This document shows positions 6,799 through 9,049 of a stretch of 9,049 nt of DNA, piece by piece. A program made the position numbers and the translations under genes. Each line of letters begins with the position of its first letter. Position 1 is the first letter of the stretch. Source of the stretch: Suilimivivens sp964458255 (lineage in GTDB: Bacteria; Bacillota; Clostridia; Lachnospirales; Lachnospiraceae); assembly GCA_964458255.1 (NCBI GenBank), contig CAYWHY010000055.1, forward strand, positions 1-9,049. The letters run 5' to 3'. A model generated the notes under the pieces. It saw only the letters and a list, made by a program, of their open reading frames with translations, was not told the DNA's origin and searched no databases.

Positions 6799-8058
6799 AT
6801 GGCACTGAGTAAGAAACCGGTAACAGGTATGAAGGATATTATGCCTGAAGAAATGCAAATAAGAGACTATGTTATCAGCGTAATTAAGGAAACTTACGGA
6901 AAATTCGGGTTTTCTTCCATTGAAACCCCTTGTGTAGAAAACATTGAAAATTTGAGCAATAAGCAAGGCGGCGAAAATGAAAAGCTGATTTTTAAAATAT
7001 TAAAAAGAGGCGAAAAGCTGAATTTAGAGACTGCACAGACAGAAAAAGATCTGGTAGACGGCGGACTCAGATATGACTTGACAGTTCCGCTTGTTCGTTA
7101 TTATTCTAATCATGCAAATGAATTACCGTCACCATTTAAAGCGTTACAAATGGGCAATGTATGGCGTGCTGACAGACCGCAGAGAGGTCGTTACCGTCAA
7201 TTTATGCAGTGTGATATCGATATTTTGGGAGAACCTTCCAATCTGGCTGAAATTGAGCTGATTCTGGCTACGACCACAACACTCGGTAAGCTTGGTTTTA
7301 AAAATTTCCGGATTCGTATTAATGAGAGAAGAATTTTAAAGGCAATGGCGGCTTACAGTGGTTTTGCACAGGAGTCTTATGACAACGTGTTTATTACACT
7401 GGATAAGATGGACAAAATTGGACTTGACGGCGTAGAAAAAGAGCTTTTGGATAGCGGTTTTGAAGCAGAGAGCGTAGAGAAGTACCTCGGACTGTTTAAA
7501 GGAATGGGAAACAATGCGGATGGTCTTTCTTATCTTGCCAAAGAACTGGAAGGCTTTTTGGAAGAAGAAGTAAGAGTAAGTCTTCAGGAAATTATAGACA
7601 GCGTAAGTGCTACCAGAAATGCTGATTTTGAACTGGTATTTGATCCTACTTTGGTAAGAGGAATGTCTTATTATACAGGTACTATTTTTGAAGTTGCCAT
7701 GCCTGAATTCGGCGGAAGCTGTGGTGGCGGCGGACGTTATGACAAGATGGTAGGAAAGTTTACGGGAAATGATGTGCCTGCCTGCGGATTTTCCATCGGT
7801 TTTGAAAGAATTATTCTTCTTTTGATGGAAAGCGGATTTAAAGTACCCACACAGTCTGCTAAGGTTGCTTATCTGATTGAAAAGGGAATTCCCGGTGAAG
7901 AACTTTGCAAGGTCATTGCACAGGCTCAGGAAGAAAGAAAAGATGGCACACAGGTATTGGTTGTGCGCATGAACAAAAATAAAAAATTCCAGAAAGAACA
8001 GCTTGGTAAGGAAGGGTATACTGAGTTTAAGGAATTCTACAAAAATCCTCTCAAATAA
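6799..8058 (+). CDS. hisS: Histidyl-tRNA synthetase
   Basis: It charges tRNA-His with histidine in the cytoplasm. The class II catalytic core is complete. DLTVPLVRYY (93-102) and motif 2 (ALQMGNVWRADRPQRGRYRQF, about 115-135, with R123) are present. So are the HisRS-specific histidine-A motif LVRGMSYYTG (285-294), GGGGRYD (309-315) and motif 3 ending in GFERI (334-338). The product is 419 residues, close to normal, but the anticodon-binding domain after about residue 353 is only about 67 residues and lacks the usual final strands. It ends at a clean stop codon 21 nt before the next gene, with no sign of a frameshift. The ATG at 6799 has AAAGGATGG (6783-6791) upstream. It is co-transcribed with the transferase gene downstream, as no promoter or terminator lies between them. 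Confidence 0.95.
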   Translation: MALSKKPVTGMKDIMPEEMQIRDYVISVIKETYGKFGFSSIETPCVENIENLSNKQGGENEKLIFKILKRGEKLNLETAQTEKDLVDGGLRYDLTVPLVRYYSNHANELPSPFKALQMGNVWRADRPQRGRYRQFMQCDIDILGEPSNLAEIELILATTTTLGKLGFKNFRIRINERRILKAMAAYSGFAQESYDNVFITLDKMDKIGLDGVEKELLDSGFEAESVEKYLGLFKGMGNNADGLSYLAKELEGFLEEEVRVSLQEIIDSVSATRNADFELVFDPTLVRGMSYYTGTIFEVAMPEFGGSCGGGGRYDKMVGKFTGNDVPACGFSIGFERIILLLMESGFKVPTQSAKVAYLIEKGIPGEELCKVIAQAQEERKDGTQVLVVRMNKNKKFQKEQLGKEGYTEFKEFYKNPLK

Positions 8059-8079
8059 TGGCAGATACGGAGCGTAGAC

Positions 8080-8781
8080 ATGGCAGTTTTATATTACGCA
8101 GATTTTTCTTCCATGAATAAGGAAAAGCTGATAAAGGAATACCAGGGTAAGGTTGATAAACAACGTCTGGCAAAAATTATGCGCACCAAAGCCGTTAAGG
8201 CAAAGGTGCGTAGTTTGCTTGCAGGATATCTTTTGCAGAGAGCAATCAGGGATTATTTAAGTGAGGCATCAGGCCATGCACAGTCTGATTCAAAACAGGA
8301 GACTTGGCAGGATGAGGCAGTAATCGATTTGAAATACAGATATGGTGAGCATGGCAAACCTTATCTTAAAGATTATCCCGGACTTTACTTTAGTTTATCC
8401 CATTCGGGAGATGTGGTAGCCTGTGTTTTGGCAGAACAGGAAATTGGTCTTGATGTTCAACAGCATGTGAAAATTAAGGAAGGACTTGCACGAAGATTCT
8501 TTACAGAGGAAGAAAATGCTTTGCTTGCAGAAGCAGCAGGTGTGCAGGCATACGAACAATTGTTTTTCAGAATGTGGAGCATTAAGGAAAGCTACATTAA
8601 ATATACCGGTTTGGGAATGAAACAGGGACTTGATACTTTTTCCATTGAATGGGAAAATAAGTTGGTTTGTGACAGAAAAAACAAGGTGGCTTTTGAGGAA
8701 ATTAAGTTAGACGAGCTGCCTGAATATGCCGTCAGTGTCAGTATGAAGGAAAGAGAAGAAATCCGGATTGTCAGGCAATGA
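8080..8781 (+). CDS. Sfp-type 4'-phosphopantetheinyl transferase
   Basis: It transfers phosphopantetheine from coenzyme A to a serine of a carrier protein, making the apo form active; the partner here is unknown. At 233 residues it fits the Sfp class. Motifs in order are RSLLAGYLLQRA (44-55); GEHGKPYL (89-96); FSLSHSGDVVACVL (104-117); the metal-binding motif GLDVQ (123-127), in which D125 is present but the usual Glu two residues later is Gln; and MWSIKESYIKYTG (165-177), the W/KE-S-K motif with E170. A ribosome site GGAG (8069-8072) lies 7 nt before the ATG. It is second in an operon with hisS, an association with no obvious metabolic logic. No polyketide or non-ribosomal peptide gene is in the window, so the substrate could be a fatty-acid or other acyl carrier protein. 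The stop codon lies in the first unit of a tandem repeat. Confidence 0.9.
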   Translation: MAVLYYADFSSMNKEKLIKEYQGKVDKQRLAKIMRTKAVKAKVRSLLAGYLLQRAIRDYLSEASGHAQSDSKQETWQDEAVIDLKYRYGEHGKPYLKDYPGLYFSLSHSGDVVACVLAEQEIGLDVQQHVKIKEGLARRFFTEEENALLAEAAGVQAYEQLFFRMWSIKESYIKYTGLGMKQGLDTFSIEWENKLVCDRKNKVAFEEIKLDELPEYAVSVSMKEREEIRIVRQ

Positions 8782-8815
8782 GAGGCAATGAGAGGCAATG
8801 AGAGGCAATGAGAGG
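8773..8815 (+). repeat. 10-bp tandem repeat, 4.3 copies
   Basis: The unit AGGCAATGAG is repeated exactly at 8773, 8783, 8793 and 8803, plus a partial AGG. The first copy supplies the last two codons and TGA of the transferase gene; the others are non-coding. The array ends 12 bp before the -35 of the T-box promoter. It shows no dyad symmetry, and no terminator is seen here. Confidence 0.95.
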
Positions 8816-8827
8816 AAGCAAACTATA

Positions 8828-8856
8828 TTGACAAACTGTATTGATTTTGCTATAAT
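8828..8856 (+). promoter_or_regulatory. Perfect-consensus SigA promoter of the T-box transcript
   Basis: TTGACA (8828-8833), a 17-nt spacer and TATAAT (8851-8856), with an extended -10 TG at 8848-8849. This is the strongest promoter in the window, as expected where control is exerted afterwards by a riboswitch. The start is predicted near G8863. Confidence 0.88.
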
Positions 8857-8862
8857 TTCTTT

Positions 8863-9042
8863 GGAGACTCAACTTTTGTGGAAAGTCTGTCAGGGAGAAA
8901 GCGTCATTGACTGAAAGCGCATTTCAGATGAGTAGTAAGTTTGGGAACACTCCGGTAATACTACAATTGTATAGTAAAAGCGGATACGTTATGTATCAAT
9001 GCGGGTGGCACCGCGGGTTAAATTTTGTTTACTCGTCCCGGG
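8863..9042 (+). promoter_or_regulatory. T-box riboswitch (tRNA-sensing leader), regulated gene beyond the right edge
   Basis: A T-box leader senses an uncharged tRNA through a codon-like specifier and the free acceptor end, and then permits transcription. The diagnostic T-box bulge GGGTGGCACCGCG is at 9003-9015. Stem I can be folded as GGAG/CTCC (8863-8866 with 8950-8953), a specifier loop, AACTT/AAGTT (8871-8875 with 8937-8941), TCTG/CAGA, an AG bulge (8890-8897) and a distal helix AAAGCG with CGC-A-TTT (8898-8924). The specifier strand is TGGGAACA (8942-8949), containing GAA and AAC. A small hairpin (8959-8976) and a Stem III-like hairpin (GATAC/GTATC, 8983-8997) follow. The competing terminator could pair CGGG (9014-9017) with CCCG (9037-9040), but its T tract is not visible. 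Stem II elements appear reduced. The downstream gene is unknown; a synthetase or amidotransferase gene for Asn/Asp/Glu is the best inference. Confidence 0.9.
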
Positions 9043-9049
9043 AATATGA

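Noticed and set aside
8058..8120. Short ORF starting at the TAATG overlap with the hisS stop
   Set aside because: No ribosome site or recognisable product, and it lies in another frame over the transferase start.
8773..8815. CRISPR-like array or terminator
   Set aside because: The units are directly adjacent 10-mers without spacers, and there is no dyad symmetry or T tract.
8914..8919. AGC or GCG after GAA in the segment before GAGTAG as a Ser or Ala specifier
   Set aside because: In the better fold this segment lies in the distal part of Stem I, after the AG bulge. Using it as specifier would leave a Stem I too short to hold the bulge and distal loop.
8948..8950. CAC as a histidine specifier of the T-box, preceded by GAA and next to hisS
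   Set aside because: Its last base is needed for the GGAG/CTCC closing helix, it is followed by T rather than a purine, and the UGGC bulge does not match the C73 of bacterial tRNA-His. Kept only as the main alternative.

Overview
The window reads as chromosomal housekeeping DNA from a low-GC Gram-positive anaerobe of the Clostridia, most likely Lachnospiraceae. The evidence is AT-rich intergenic DNA, strong AGGAGG-type ribosome binding sites, near-consensus SigA promoters, a T-box leader, a sporulation gene (spoIIM), RNase Y, and the nudix/spoIIM/xerD clustering also known from Bacillus. The family-level placement is inference.

Layout, left to right. (1) rny (134-1681, +) has its own promoter and ends in a strong intrinsic terminator. 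(2) A class I aminotransferase (1913-3199, +) and a Nudix hydrolase (3213-3752, +) form a two-gene operon. Its promoter is followed by a GntR-like palindrome, and the operon closes with an 11-bp terminator hairpin. (3) spoIIM (3814-4419, +) starts just after that terminator, with a possible SigE-type promoter overlapping the hairpin. (4) xerD (about 4644-5528, +) has a clear SigA promoter. (5) A 13-bp-stem terminator separates xerD from the convergent DAHP synthase gene (5606-6634, -). (6) A compact divergent promoter region drives DAHP synthase leftward and hisS (6799-8058, +) rightward, with an Sfp-type phosphopantetheinyl transferase gene (8080-8781, +) directly behind hisS. (7) A 10-bp tandem repeat spans the end of the transferase gene. 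It is followed by a perfect-consensus extended -10 promoter and a T-box riboswitch (8863 to at least 9042) whose regulated gene lies beyond the right edge.

The genes are mostly independent housekeeping units: mRNA decay (rny), amino-acid metabolism (aminotransferase, DAHP synthase), nucleotide-sugar clean-up (Nudix), engulfment during sporulation (spoIIM), chromosome dimer resolution (xerD), histidyl-tRNA charging (hisS) and carrier-protein activation (the transferase). The most interesting element is the T-box. Its specifier loop contains the overlapping codons GAA and AAC, the arrangement described for two-codon Glu/Asn T-boxes that control transamidation genes. Its UGGC acceptor-pairing sequence calls for a tRNA with discriminator base G, which argues against the alternative His reading (CAC). 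Other points worth checking are an unusually short HisRS anticodon-binding domain, a XerD that lacks the usual GKG lysine turn, and a transferase with Gln in place of the usual metal-binding Glu. No mobile element, CRISPR array, tRNA or rRNA gene was seen.
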